Positions 44,283 through 52,363 of a DNA stretch of 64,000 bases are shown piece by piece. The DNA comes from Candidatus Nitrospira allomarina (GTDB lineage Bacteria > Nitrospirota > Nitrospiria > Nitrospirales > UBA8639), in assembly GCF_032050975.1 (NCBI RefSeq), contig NZ_CP116967.1:3097001-3161000 (forward strand). Reading direction: 5' to 3'. A program made the translations under genes and the position numbers. Below the pieces are notes generated by a model. The model made no database searches. It was given only the letters and a program-made list of their open reading frames with translations, and was not told the origin of the DNA. Each line of letters starts with the position of its first letter. Position 1 is the stretch's first letter.

Positions 44283-47200
44283 TTAACCGATCACTCGCAT
44301 ATGCTGCACCGTCAGTGTGGTGGCGGTGAAGTCTTCTTCCACCAATCCCTCCAGAAGAAGCGGCCGATCGTTCGTGAGTAACGGTCCGTATCGTTGGAAT
44401 ATTTCGGGGAACAGCGTGGCATCGTAAAGTGCCGTGGTATCTTCCAGCGTAATAAATTCCATGGGGTTGCCATGTTTCGTCAAGGCGGCTTTTTCCGTGA
44501 TCAGCCAGCCAACCATCATGATTCGACGGCCGATATGCATAGCCATCTCTGTTGCGGGAGTGATGTGCAGGCTTTGCAAATGTCTCGCATAGAGCGTCAA
44601 CGGATGACAACGGAGAGGGAAGCCGAAGAGCTCAATCTCATGCTGGATCAGCCGTTCAATGTCATATTCATCCGGAATCGGAATCAGACGAACGGATGGC
44701 AACAGCGGGGTGGCGTGTTGTGCAACTGATCTGGGTGAGGAGACGCCAAAGGTTGGATGCTCGGCATAGACCCGCCACAGCAGGCCGGGGCGGGTGACCT
44801 CACCGGCAATAGCATCGAAGCAACCTGCCAGAACCAATAAACGCGTCTGCGCCGGTTCGGGGTTGAGCCTGCTCAAAAAATCATGAAACGACTGAAACAG
44901 GCCGTGGCGGGATCGTTCTTCGAGAAGCCGATCAATGAATCCCCGTACGATGCCTTTGATTTGCATGAAGCCCATGCGGATGGTCGTTCCTTCTCCCTCG
45001 TATGCCCATCCACTGGCATTGATGTCCGAGGAGAGCACGGTCAATCCCATCCGGCGGGCTTCTGACAGATAGGCGAAGGTTGAATAAAATCCACCCTGGT
45101 TGCTGATGACGGCGGCCATGAATTCCCCAGGATAATGGGCGCGGAGATAGGCCGACTTAAATGACACCTGCGCATAACTGGCCGAATGCGGTTTGCAAAA
45201 ACTATAGCCGGTAAAACTCATCGTCATTGCCCATGCTCGCTCGATCGTTCGCGCATCCACACCGCGCGCGCGCGCGCCGTCGACAAATTGGCATTGATAA
45301 TCGCGAAGCCGGCGTTGCTTATGTTTTTTGCTGAGGATTTTCCTCAGTTGGTCGCCATCTTCCACGGAAAACCCCGCCAGACCCATGGCCACTTTGGTCA
45401 CGTCTTCCTGATACACCATGATGCCATGGGTTTCCCCGAGCACGTCTTCCACTAACGGATGCAGGGGACGATAGGCGCCTCCATGCGCCCGCCGGACAAA
45501 TTCTTGAATGAACCGGTTTGCGGCGGGACGAATCAATGATGAGACGATGACGAGATACTCAAAGACGTCCGCATGCATGCGCCGATCCGCCGGCATGCCC
45601 GTCCAGAGCTTTTTGAGAAGCAGTCGGGTGGCAGGCGATTCAATATAAAAACAACCGATGGTTTCGCCCCGTTGAATGAGCTGTTGCGTTTTGGGGTCGG
45701 TTAATGGATCCCAGGTGGCATAGTCGATGTGTCGGCCGGTGTGTTCTGCAATTGCCGCAAGGGCATCCCGAATGACGGCTAATGATCGGTTGCCCAGGAG
45801 ATCGATTTTGACCAGGCCGGCATCTTCCGTTTGATCCTTTTCCCATTGAATGACCGGAATACCCTTTGCGGCCACTTCTACCGGGACATAGCGACGGATA
45901 TCGTCAGGAACAATCACGATGCCCCCGCAATGCAGCGACAGATGACGAAACCGTCCCTGAAGTTGAAGAGCGAGTCTGACAATTTCCGGCCATGGCTCGC
46001 GTAAATCGGTGAACGCCTGGGCCCCATCAAGGTGGGAGTCGAGTCTCTTTCTATTGTGTGGTCTCGAAGACGGCGAAGGTGGGAAAGAGCGAAGCTTTCC
46101 ATTTTCTCGAATATTGGGAAGGCGGGGAGTCTGCCGGATCGCAGATTGGCTACATGGGGAGACAGAGAACTCTTGAGCCGGAAGATCGGTGAGCGGGAGA
46201 CGGGTCAACAGTCGACTCACCTGCTGAATTTCCGCCGGAGGCATGCCATAGACTTTGGCGACTTCCCGCACGGCTGCCCGAAGCGCCAGTGTATTCTGAT
46301 TGGCCACCATGCCGGCCTGCCGGCTGCCATAGCGGGCAAAGACAAAATCCACAATGCGGTCCCGCTCATCCCAGGGAAAATCCACGTCGATATCCGGCGG
46401 ATCGTGACGCCCGGGATTTAAAAAACGTTCAAAGAACAGATTGTGCCGGATGGGATCCACATGGGTAATGCCCAGGCAATAGGACACGATGGATGCCGCC
46501 GCCGATCCCCGGCCACAGGTGCGAGGCGCCTGGCGGACAATCTCGTCAACCACCAGAAAATAATGGGCGTAACCTTTATCCCCGATGACGCTCAACTCAC
46601 GTTCGATACGACCACTCACGACCGGTGTCAGTGAGCCGTACCGCCATCGGGCCCCGTCGTAGGTCTTCTCGCGTAGCAGAGTGAAGGCATGGGGATCGGA
46701 GAGCTGGCGAAAACTCGGGAAAATCGTCTCTTTGAACGACCACTCGGTCTGGCAGTGCTGCGCGATCTTCCAGGTGTTGGCTATCGCGTGAGGCACATGG
46801 GGAAACTGTGAAGCCAGTCTCGCAGGTGGCATCAACCAATGATGGGGTGCACAGCAGGCCTCCGGCGGTAATTGAGAGAGGGTGGTATTTAAGTCGATCG
46901 CGCGGAGAATTTGATGGAAGAGGAATTCCTGGGGGGTCACGAAATGCACCCGGTTGGTCGCGACGGGAGGAAGGCGTGTGCGGCGGCTAAAGGCCAGGGC
47001 CTGGTGCATGAGTGCACCAGGCGAGAGCTCTACGTACAGATCGCTAGGGGAGTGACGTTTCCAGGCCGTCAGTGCGGAAAGATCATCAGAGAGAATGATC
47101 AGTCCTTGGCGATGCTCCTGGACCGCGGCGATACAGTCAAAGTCGGCATCGCAATGGCGTTGGGAGAGTAGGCGGCAGAGATTGGTATAGCCAAAAGAAT

Positions 47201-47441
47201 CTTTGATCAGGAGCACGGCGCGGTGCCGGTTGTGGGTCAGTTCGGCTCCCAGGATCGGGCGTAAGCCATGGGCCTGTGCAACTTCGATAAAGCGAATGGC
47301 ACCATACAAGCCGTTCGTATCGGTCAGGGCAAGTGTCTCGGCTCCCTGTCCCTTTGCCGTCTGGCACAAGGTTTCCAGTGAAGCCACTCCTTGCATCGGT
47401 GAGTACTCCGAATGAACGTGTAAATGGACAAAGGCTGACAT
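44283..47441 (-). CDS. dnaE2: Error-prone DNA polymerase DnaE2
   Basis: 1052 residues, a C-family alpha subunit. The PHP domain opens with FVHLHVHSEYSPMQG, the polymerase motif GRGSAAASIVSYCLG and PPDIDVDFPWDER hold the catalytic Asp pair, and an OB domain ends the chain. It performs damage-tolerant synthesis with ImuB. A Ser/Arg/Pro-rich insertion of about 40 residues follows the SVSPCSQS segment. ATG 47439-47441 gives the standard HLHVHS start; a TTG five codons earlier is possible. The 280-base gap to imuB contains phased repeats, so it may also have its own promoter. Confidence 0.95.
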   Translation of the reverse strand: MSAFVHLHVHSEYSPMQGVASLETLCQTAKGQGAETLALTDTNGLYGAIRFIEVAQAHGLRPILGAELTHNRHRAVLLIKDSFGYTNLCRLLSQRHCDADFDCIAAVQEHRQGLIILSDDLSALTAWKRHSPSDLYVELSPGALMHQALAFSRRTRLPPVATNRVHFVTPQEFLFHQILRAIDLNTTLSQLPPEACCAPHHWLMPPARLASQFPHVPHAIANTWKIAQHCQTEWSFKETIFPSFRQLSDPHAFTLLREKTYDGARWRYGSLTPVVSGRIERELSVIGDKGYAHYFLVVDEIVRQAPRTCGRGSAAASIVSYCLGITHVDPIRHNLFFERFLNPGRHDPPDIDVDFPWDERDRIVDFVFARYGSRQAGMVANQNTLALRAAVREVAKVYGMPPAEIQQVSRLLTRLPLTDLPAQEFSVSPCSQSAIRQTPRLPNIRENGKLRSFPPSPSSRPHNRKRLDSHLDGAQAFTDLREPWPEIVRLALQLQGRFRHLSLHCGGIVIVPDDIRRYVPVEVAAKGIPVIQWEKDQTEDAGLVKIDLLGNRSLAVIRDALAAIAEHTGRHIDYATWDPLTDPKTQQLIQRGETIGCFYIESPATRLLLKKLWTGMPADRRMHADVFEYLVIVSSLIRPAANRFIQEFVRRAHGGAYRPLHPLVEDVLGETHGIMVYQEDVTKVAMGLAGFSVEDGDQLRKILSKKHKQRRLRDYQCQFVDGARARGVDARTIERAWAMTMSFTGYSFCKPHSASYAQVSFKSAYLRAHYPGEFMAAVISNQGGFYSTFAYLSEARRMGLTVLSSDINASGWAYEGEGTTIRMGFMQIKGIVRGFIDRLLEERSRHGLFQSFHDFLSRLNPEPAQTRLLVLAGCFDAIAGEVTRPGLLWRVYAEHPTFGVSSPRSVAQHATPLLPSVRLIPIPDEYDIERLIQHEIELFGFPLRCHPLTLYARHLQSLHITPATEMAMHIGRRIMMVGWLITEKAALTKHGNPMEFITLEDTTALYDATLFPEIFQRYGPLLTNDRPLLLEGLVEEDFTATTLTVQHMRVIG

Positions 47442-47483
47442 GAAATAATGCGGCAATAATGGTAAATTGCGTACCCATTTTTA

Positions 47484-47615
47484 ATTAAAGTATCGCTTTA
47501 CTTTACGCCAATGTTGATAACCTGTTGATTAAAGTAATGCCTTATTTTTTCTGCCTGTGCATAACTAAATAATTAAAGTTTTTGGTTAATTTTTATCATT
47601 TTAAAATGCAAAACA
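47484..47615. repeat. Three 44-base repeats before dnaE2
   Basis: ATTAAAGT occurs at 47484, 47528 and 47572, exactly 44 bases apart each time. The first two 44-base units share roughly 26 positions, including a closing TGT-x2-ATAAC block; the third is more diverged. They lie in the AT-rich leader upstream of dnaE2, the first box 43 bases before its start codon. Nearby ATGCAAAA and TTTTGCAT form a further inverted pair. This looks like an array of binding sites. Confidence 0.55.
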
Positions 47616-47721
47616 CCTATTATTCATTGCTTATTTTGCATGTTAAATAAGGCCAAAAAATGAGGGTGCTCATGCCACAGAGGTGGGAGCATCGCTTGAG
47701 AATTTTTCAAGATTCACCTAT

Positions 47722-48927
47722 TCAATCTAAACGAGAGGCCAGGTGTGAGCGTCCCCATTGAATGACTTTCATGCCGAACCGGGTATGCAAACGATCAAGG
47801 GCTAATGCCAATCGATGGGGACGGGGGAGTGCCTGAGGTTCTTCCAGGGCAGGTGATGGGAAGAGCGATAGTTGTTCGGGTGGAGGACGAAAGCTATTAC
47901 TTCGAATGGTCAGTGAGCGCACGCGGACGCGTCGTTGAAAGCACCGACGGAATAAGGTCTGAGCTGATGGAAACATATCAACCTCCCAATGTGTGGGTGT
48001 GGATAAGACAGATGAATGGTGAACCGTGAGCTGATCACTAAAGAGCAGCGTCAGTCTGAGGCGATGACACAGGCGCTGTCGCCGACGTAGATCATGGCAG
48101 AGAGAATCCAGAAGACATGACAGGCCTCCAAGGAGCCGGTCATAGTCAATTGTATCCGGCTCAAAGAGATAGGAATGGGTCAGCGATAACGAGGCCTCAG
48201 GAGCAACGACCGGCAAAAAATCAATCCCCCGTGCCCACTGATAGAGCCGGTGGCCCCATCGACCGCAGACGGTCTCCAAGGCTTCCAAACTCACGTCGCT
48301 CACGTCGCCGATGGTCTGTAGATTCAAATCGATCAAGCGTGTGTGGAGTGCGGACCCTCCAGGACCTTGGAGCCCGGGAAGTATTGAGACGGGTAAAGGC
48401 GATAAAAAGTCCTGTTCGGAGCCTGCCCGGACATCACATAATTGGGGCGGGGTGAGGATGGAGCTGGCCATTTGTGCGACAAGCTTATTGGTCCCGATAC
48501 CGGCGACGGCTTGTAGCCCAAGTCGCGATGTCAGATCGCGCTCTAAACGCATCGTGGTGTCACAGGTTGCGCCAAACAGTCGAGTGGTGCCGGTCAAATC
48601 TAAATAAAAATGGCCAGGCCTAAACGACTCCCAAATGGGTGCGATCGGTATCATGCACGACACGAGAGCATGATGGGCTTGGGCAACGCGAGTAGGGTTG
48701 GGAGGCACGAGTTGAAGCGAGGGACAGCGTCGTCTGGCCCGATCGGCCTGAAGCCCGGGTATGACTCCGGCGTCTTCAGCTTCGGGAGAAACTTCACGGA
48801 TGATGGCACGGGACGCATGGGCAGAAGCCACCGCGACAGGTCTGGTGCGTAAGGAGGGGGCGTCGAGGCGTGCCAGAGCCACTTCGAATCGAGGAATACA
48901 TAAACAGACAATTTGACGGTCCATCAT
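47722..48927 (-). CDS. imuB: ImuB, catalytically dead Y-family polymerase
   Basis: 401 residues. The Y-family fold is recognisable, but the metal-binding acids are gone: the usual D-x-D near the N-terminus reads CLCIPRF, and the S-x-D-E segment reads FRPGHFYLD. QLSLF near residue 363 is a beta-clamp-binding motif. ImuB links DnaE2 to the clamp and lesion. The little-finger part ends with HLASRLD. It lies 7 bases after the LexA-like gene, so both are surely one transcript. No imuA is present; the LexA-like gene takes its place in the cassette. Confidence 0.92.
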   Translation of the reverse strand: MMDRQIVCLCIPRFEVALARLDAPSLRTRPVAVASAHASRAIIREVSPEAEDAGVIPGLQADRARRRCPSLQLVPPNPTRVAQAHHALVSCMIPIAPIWESFRPGHFYLDLTGTTRLFGATCDTTMRLERDLTSRLGLQAVAGIGTNKLVAQMASSILTPPQLCDVRAGSEQDFLSPLPVSILPGLQGPGGSALHTRLIDLNLQTIGDVSDVSLEALETVCGRWGHRLYQWARGIDFLPVVAPEASLSLTHSYLFEPDTIDYDRLLGGLSCLLDSLCHDLRRRQRLCHRLRLTLLFSDQLTVHHSSVLSTPTHWEVDMFPSAQTLFRRCFQRRVRVRSLTIRSNSFRPPPEQLSLFPSPALEEPQALPRPHRLALALDRLHTRFGMKVIQWGRSHLASRLD

Positions 48928-48934
48928 TTTTCAT

Positions 48935-49477
48935 CTAGCCACAATGCCGAATGACCCCGATCACCACTCCTTCAATCACAAATTCATCCTGCGGAGTCAC
49001 CAGAATCGGAGTCATGGTTGCGTTCGCCGGATGCAGTTCTATTTGCCCTTCTTTGTTGTAATATTTCTTAATCGTCGCCTCCCGATTCACCAGCGCGACC
49101 ACGGTTTGTCCATTTCGCGCCATTCGTTGCTTGTGTACAATCACCAGGTCACCCGGCAGGATGCCTTCATCCCGCATCGATTCACCTTTCACTCGTAATG
49201 CGAAATTGTCGCCCGTTCGCAGCATGGAAGGTGGAACCTCCACCAGCTCAGTTTGGGGAATGGGCTCAATCGGGTTGCCGGCCGCGACGATGCCGGCCAT
49301 GGGAATCTGTGTCGGAGAATCCAGTTGGGAGAGGATGGCTTCGACCACTCCAGGAATTCGGCGCATTCCGCATTCATAGCGGGTAATGGTCATACGAGTG
49401 GTGCGGAGACGTTCAGCTAGTTGGGTTTGGGTTAATCCCAGGCGTTGCCGGATCTGTTTGAAGGCTTCAGGCGTCAT
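48935..49477 (-). CDS. LexA-like repressor with XRE-type HTH and S24 peptidase domain
   Basis: 180 residues. Residues 5-55 are a Cro/C1-type helix-turn-helix (LGLTQTQLAERLRTTRMTITRYE), not the winged helix of classical LexA. The S24 domain has the self-cleavage site Ala66-Gly67 (VAAGNP), catalytic Ser100 (GESM) and Lys137 (TIKKY). It should repress its own operon until RecA-stimulated cleavage. A 19-base perfect palindrome overlaps the start codon and there is no Shine-Dalgarno site, so the message may be leaderless and the repressor would block its own start. It heads the imuB-dnaE2 cassette. Confidence 0.9.
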   Translation of the reverse strand: MTPEAFKQIRQRLGLTQTQLAERLRTTRMTITRYECGMRRIPGVVEAILSQLDSPTQIPMAGIVAAGNPIEPIPQTELVEVPPSMLRTGDNFALRVKGESMRDEGILPGDLVIVHKQRMARNGQTVVALVNREATIKKYYNKEGQIELHPANATMTPILVTPQDEFVIEGVVIGVIRHCG

Positions 49478-49494
49478 GTAACCAATGGTTACAT
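49476..49494. promoter_or_regulatory. Palindromic operator over the repressor start codon
   Basis: ATGTAACCAATGGTTACAT is a 19-base palindrome with 8-base arms (ATGTAACC/GGTTACAT) and a 3-base centre. It covers the first bases of the LexA-like gene's start codon. It is the obvious candidate for autorepression. Confidence 0.75.
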
Positions 49495-49854
49495 TATGGT
49501 ATGTGAGGTGTCAAGAGAGGTGGTTGCCACCGACCCACTCATGACTACATCGAGTTAAAATAGTGTAAGTATTTGATTATTAATTGTTTTTTAATAAATC
49601 ACTCTGCCAATAGGGCGAGTCTCTCATGCCATCTAGGGACAGTTTCCTGGGGAATGTCACTCTTAGGGCAGCTCATCGTGCAGGTCAGCACTGTTTCCTG
49701 TTCAGGAACCAAGAAGTGATCAGGGTCCACCCTAGAAAAAGGCGCACATATTCATGCCGGCGCATCCTGCATGGTCGCGCATCGCTACGGAGGAATGTTG
49801 CTGCCGGGATGGCTCAACGCATTCGATGATCAAAAGAAAGAAGAGGAGAATCTG
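49495..49854. other. Divergent region between the repressor and terC
   Basis: 360 bases. I looked for a manganese riboswitch of the yybP-ykoY type, common before terC, and could not find its conserved blocks. The frame open before terC from 49771 is not TerC-like. Confidence 0.45.
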
Positions 49855-50598
49855 ATGTTTGAATGGCTGACAAGTCCTGAAGCATGGATCGCATTAGGCA
49901 CGTTAACCGCGTTAGAAATTGTCCTGGGGATCGATAACATTATCTTCATCTCCATCCTTGTCGGACGTCTTCCCGAGAATCAGCGGGGGTTTGCCAGAAG
50001 AGCAGGGCTTGGTCTCGCCATGGTGGCACGCCTGGCATTGCTGTTTTCGATTTCATGGGTCATGGGGTTAACCGAACCCTTGGTGACGGTGTTCACCCAC
50101 GCGATTTCAGGGCGCGATATTATTCTGGTCGGCGGTGGACTGTTTCTCATGGCGAAAGCCACGCATGAAATTCATAACAGCCTGGAAGGGCTGGAAGAAG
50201 AGAGGGGTCACACGATTGTGGCTGCCAGTTTGGGAATGGTTCTTGTCCAGATTGCGGTTTTGGATATTGTGTTTTCACTGGATTCGGTGATCACGGCGGT
50301 CGGTCTGGTGGATCAGGTTTCTCTCATGGCGATCGCCATCATCCTGGCCGTCCTCGTAATGCTGATGGCCGCAAAAGCGATTGGAGATTTTGTCGATGAG
50401 CATCCGACCATCAAAGTTCTTGCCCTCTCCTTTCTTATTCTGGTGGGTGTGACCCTGATGGTGGAGGGGTTCGAGGTGCATGTCCCGAAGGGCTATATTT
50501 ATTTTGCGATGGCGTTTTCCGTCACGGTGGAAATGCTCAATATTCGCATGCGGAAAAAACGGGCCCCGGTCAAACTGTACAAGACGATTTCCGAATAG
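49855..50598 (+). CDS. TerC family membrane protein
   Basis: 247 residues, seven or more membrane helices. LEIVLGIDNIIFISIL and AVLDIVFSLDSVITAVG are the paired acidic TerC motifs that probably bind metal. Members export manganese or aid metallation of exoproteins; tellurite resistance is a historic name. The start is ATG 49855 with GAGGAG before it. It stands alone, divergent from the LexA-like gene. Confidence 0.9.
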   Translation: MFEWLTSPEAWIALGTLTALEIVLGIDNIIFISILVGRLPENQRGFARRAGLGLAMVARLALLFSISWVMGLTEPLVTVFTHAISGRDIILVGGGLFLMAKATHEIHNSLEGLEEERGHTIVAASLGMVLVQIAVLDIVFSLDSVITAVGLVDQVSLMAIAIILAVLVMLMAAKAIGDFVDEHPTIKVLALSFLILVGVTLMVEGFEVHVPKGYIYFAMAFSVTVEMLNIRMRKKRAPVKLYKTISE

Positions 50599-50717
50599 CC
50601 GGAAATACGCGGACGCCACAGGACGCGTGGGAAGTCCTTCGCGGAAGAGGGAAGAGGAGATGATTTCGGCCACCCGTCTGTGTGGGGGAGGTCCCTGATA
50701 ATGTGGTGCAAGATGCG

Positions 50718-51284
50718 CTAATGCGGATATTGGTGTTCGCGGCAAATCAATTGAATGTCTTGCACACTTAACGGTTCTCGTGTCAAACCGCAGACATACC
50801 CGTTCTTCTCATGATCCTCATTGAAACGACAGGTGTGGCAGGCACCGAAGGCTTTTCGTCCATTGACCTGCTGCATTCCTCGCAGGATTGAGCGCAATGC
50901 AGAAGTCAGTTCAGCGATTTTTATTGAATCCGTCCTCGCCAGTGCCGGTTCCAGGCTTCTGGTGAGAAGGGCCTTTTTTATGAGATTGCTCCCTTTGGCG
51001 GTCGGCGCAAGGCGTACGATTCGTTTGTCCTCATTATCCGCCTGCTTCCGCAGGAATCCCTTCTGCTCTAAGACCTTGAGCGATTGTGAGACGGTTCCCT
51101 TCGTGAGACCCAGATACTCCGCCACGGCTTGCGGCGTATTTGAATAGCGATTGCATTGCGTCAGATACGTCAGCGCTTCCATCTGCACGGGTTGTAATCC
51201 GTAACGCAGGCCAAACGCCCGTGCCTCCATCCGTTGCAGGTTGCACAATCGTTCTAAGACATCATTGGCTTCTTGTGCGCTCAT
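50718..51284 (-). CDS. MarR-type regulator with four-cysteine C-terminal tail
   Basis: 188 residues. A MarR winged helix (SNTPQAVAEYLGLTKGTVSQSLKVLEQKGFLRKQADNEDKR) is followed by a dimerisation helix and a tail with Cys149, Cys152, Cys165 and Cys181, spaced C-x2-C-x12-C-x15-C. The tail is suited to an iron-sulfur cluster or zinc and would make this a redox or nitric-oxide sensor. A perfect palindrome lies nine bases upstream of its start, and a second site near the divergent promoter, so it probably represses both directions. No Shine-Dalgarno is seen. Confidence 0.85.
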   Translation of the reverse strand: MSAQEANDVLERLCNLQRMEARAFGLRYGLQPVQMEALTYLTQCNRYSNTPQAVAEYLGLTKGTVSQSLKVLEQKGFLRKQADNEDKRIVRLAPTAKGSNLIKKALLTRSLEPALARTDSIKIAELTSALRSILRGMQQVNGRKAFGACHTCRFNEDHEKNGYVCGLTREPLSVQDIQLICREHQYPH

Positions 51285-51292
51285 AGGTCAAT

Positions 51293-51309
51293 TGTATCGT
51301 CTCGATACA
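51293..51309. promoter_or_regulatory. MarR operator 1
   Basis: TGTATCGTCTCGATACA is a perfect 7-base inverted repeat with a TCT centre, just upstream of the MarR start and just before the -35 box of the divergent promoter. Confidence 0.7.
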
Positions 51310-51312
51310 GAT

Positions 51313-51341
51313 TTGACAAATGCGGATATTGCTGCTAAATT
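51313..51341 (+). promoter_or_regulatory. Sigma-70-type promoter for the thioredoxin-fold gene
   Basis: TTGACA (51313-51318) and TAAATT (51336-51341) are 17 bases apart. The promoter is bracketed by the two MarR-type sites, which fits repression. Confidence 0.65.
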
Positions 51342-51347
51342 CCATTT

Positions 51348-51364
51348 AGTTTCGACTCAATACT
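51348..51364. promoter_or_regulatory. MarR operator 2, degenerate
   Basis: AGTTTCGACTCAATACT agrees with operator 1 at 12 of 17 positions. It lies at or just after the expected transcription start of the divergent promoter. Confidence 0.5.
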
Positions 51365-51393
51365 AATTACAATCTTTCAAAAGGAGGCAGTGT

Positions 51394-51636
51394 ATGAAGA
51401 AGGCCGTGTTTTATCATGCAGGGTGCCCGGTCTGTGTTTCTGCGGAAACCATGGTGACTCAGGCCATCGATCGTCAGCAATACGATTTGGAAATCGTCCA
51501 TTTTGCACAAACACCAGGTCGGGTGGTTGAGGCTGAAACGGCAGGTGTGAAGTCTGTTCCTGCCCTGGTGTTAGAGGGGCAGGTATTTCACGTGAATTTT
51601 GGTGCATCCATGGACGATGTGAAAGCCAGTATTTAA
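51394..51636 (+). CDS. Small thioredoxin-fold protein (glutaredoxin-like)
   Basis: 80 residues. CPVC at 11-14 is the redox motif, VKSVPALVLEG the cis-Pro loop. It resembles short glutaredoxin/thioredoxin-like proteins. AAGGAGG precedes the ATG. It is the first gene under the divergent promoter controlled by the Cys-rich MarR protein, followed by a truncated hemoglobin gene; a role in thiol or nitrosative stress is inferred from this. Confidence 0.87.
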   Translation: MKKAVFYHAGCPVCVSAETMVTQAIDRQQYDLEIVHFAQTPGRVVEAETAGVKSVPALVLEGQVFHVNFGASMDDVKASI

Positions 51637-51725
51637 GGCGAAAGACTTTATGTACGGGAGTAAGACGGGTAGCTAGGGATAGCCTGAACGCCGACTCCCG
51701 GTTATCAACGAAAGGAGTAAATCGT

Positions 51726-52184
51726 ATGCGTGCATGGGTGAGGAATGTGTGTCTCGGGCTCGCTCTAGGGTTGTCCATGAGTGGGGCGGCCTGTTCAACG
51801 GTTGAACCCCCGGCGGGAAAGGCGAGTGCATCGTTGTACGACCGGTTAGGGGGAAAGCCGGCTATCACGGCGGTCATCGATGAATTTGTGGGCAATGTTG
51901 CTAACGATGCCCGTATTAATAGTCGCTTTGCCACTACCGATATTCCGAAACTGAAGGGACATCTGGTGGATCAAGTCTGTGAAGCGACTGGTGGGCCCTG
52001 CACCTATACGGGCAGGGACATGAAGTCGACGCATGCGGGAATGCGGATTACCAATGCCGACTTTACGGCTATGGTTGAGGACCTGGTCACGGCACTCAAT
52101 ACATTCAAGGTTCCGAAACCGGAACAGGATGAATTACTTGGGCTGCTCGGTTCCATGAAATCTGATATTGTCGAAATTCCATAA
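51726..52184 (+). CDS. Group 1 truncated hemoglobin lipoprotein
   Basis: 152 residues. A signal peptide ends in the lipobox SGAAC (Cys23), unusual for a globin, and is followed by the truncated hemoglobin fold: LYDRLGGKPAITAVIDEFV, GGPCTYTGRDMKSTHAGMRIT with His103 as the proximal heme ligand. Anchoring in the periplasmic envelope points to oxygen or nitric-oxide chemistry outside the cytoplasm. GAAAGGAG precedes the ATG. It is 89 bases after the thioredoxin-fold gene and probably in its transcript. Confidence 0.9.
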   Translation: MRAWVRNVCLGLALGLSMSGAACSTVEPPAGKASASLYDRLGGKPAITAVIDEFVGNVANDARINSRFATTDIPKLKGHLVDQVCEATGGPCTYTGRDMKSTHAGMRITNADFTAMVEDLVTALNTFKVPKPEQDELLGLLGSMKSDIVEIP

Positions 52185-52215
52185 TACTGCCTGGAATATT
52201 TGGTTCTGTAAAAGT

Positions 52216-52245
52216 CTTGGGGGGATGAGGTCTCATCCTCCCAAG
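52216..52245 (+). terminator. Strong hairpin between globin and MOSC genes
   Basis: CTTGGGGGGATG pairs with CATCCTCCCAAG (one G-T pair) around a short loop. It is 31 bases after the globin stop. Only a weak T-rich stretch follows, so it may be a terminator or an RNA-processing stem. Confidence 0.5.
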
Positions 52246-52363
52246 TACCCTGGATCTTTCTTAATAGAGCACGCCGGCGGAGTCTTGCTTCAGAGTCAGC
52301 TATTCCTGAGAATGGCTGCTTGGCCGTCCCGGGAGATCACTATTCAAAAAAGGAGAGTGAGAA

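Noticed and set aside
47484-47615. CRISPR-like array
   Set aside because: Only an 8-base word is strictly repeated, the units have decayed along their whole length, and there are no cas genes.
49495-49854. yybP-ykoY manganese riboswitch before terC
   Set aside because: terC is often preceded by one, but the conserved blocks of that riboswitch were not found here; covariance search would be needed to reopen the question.
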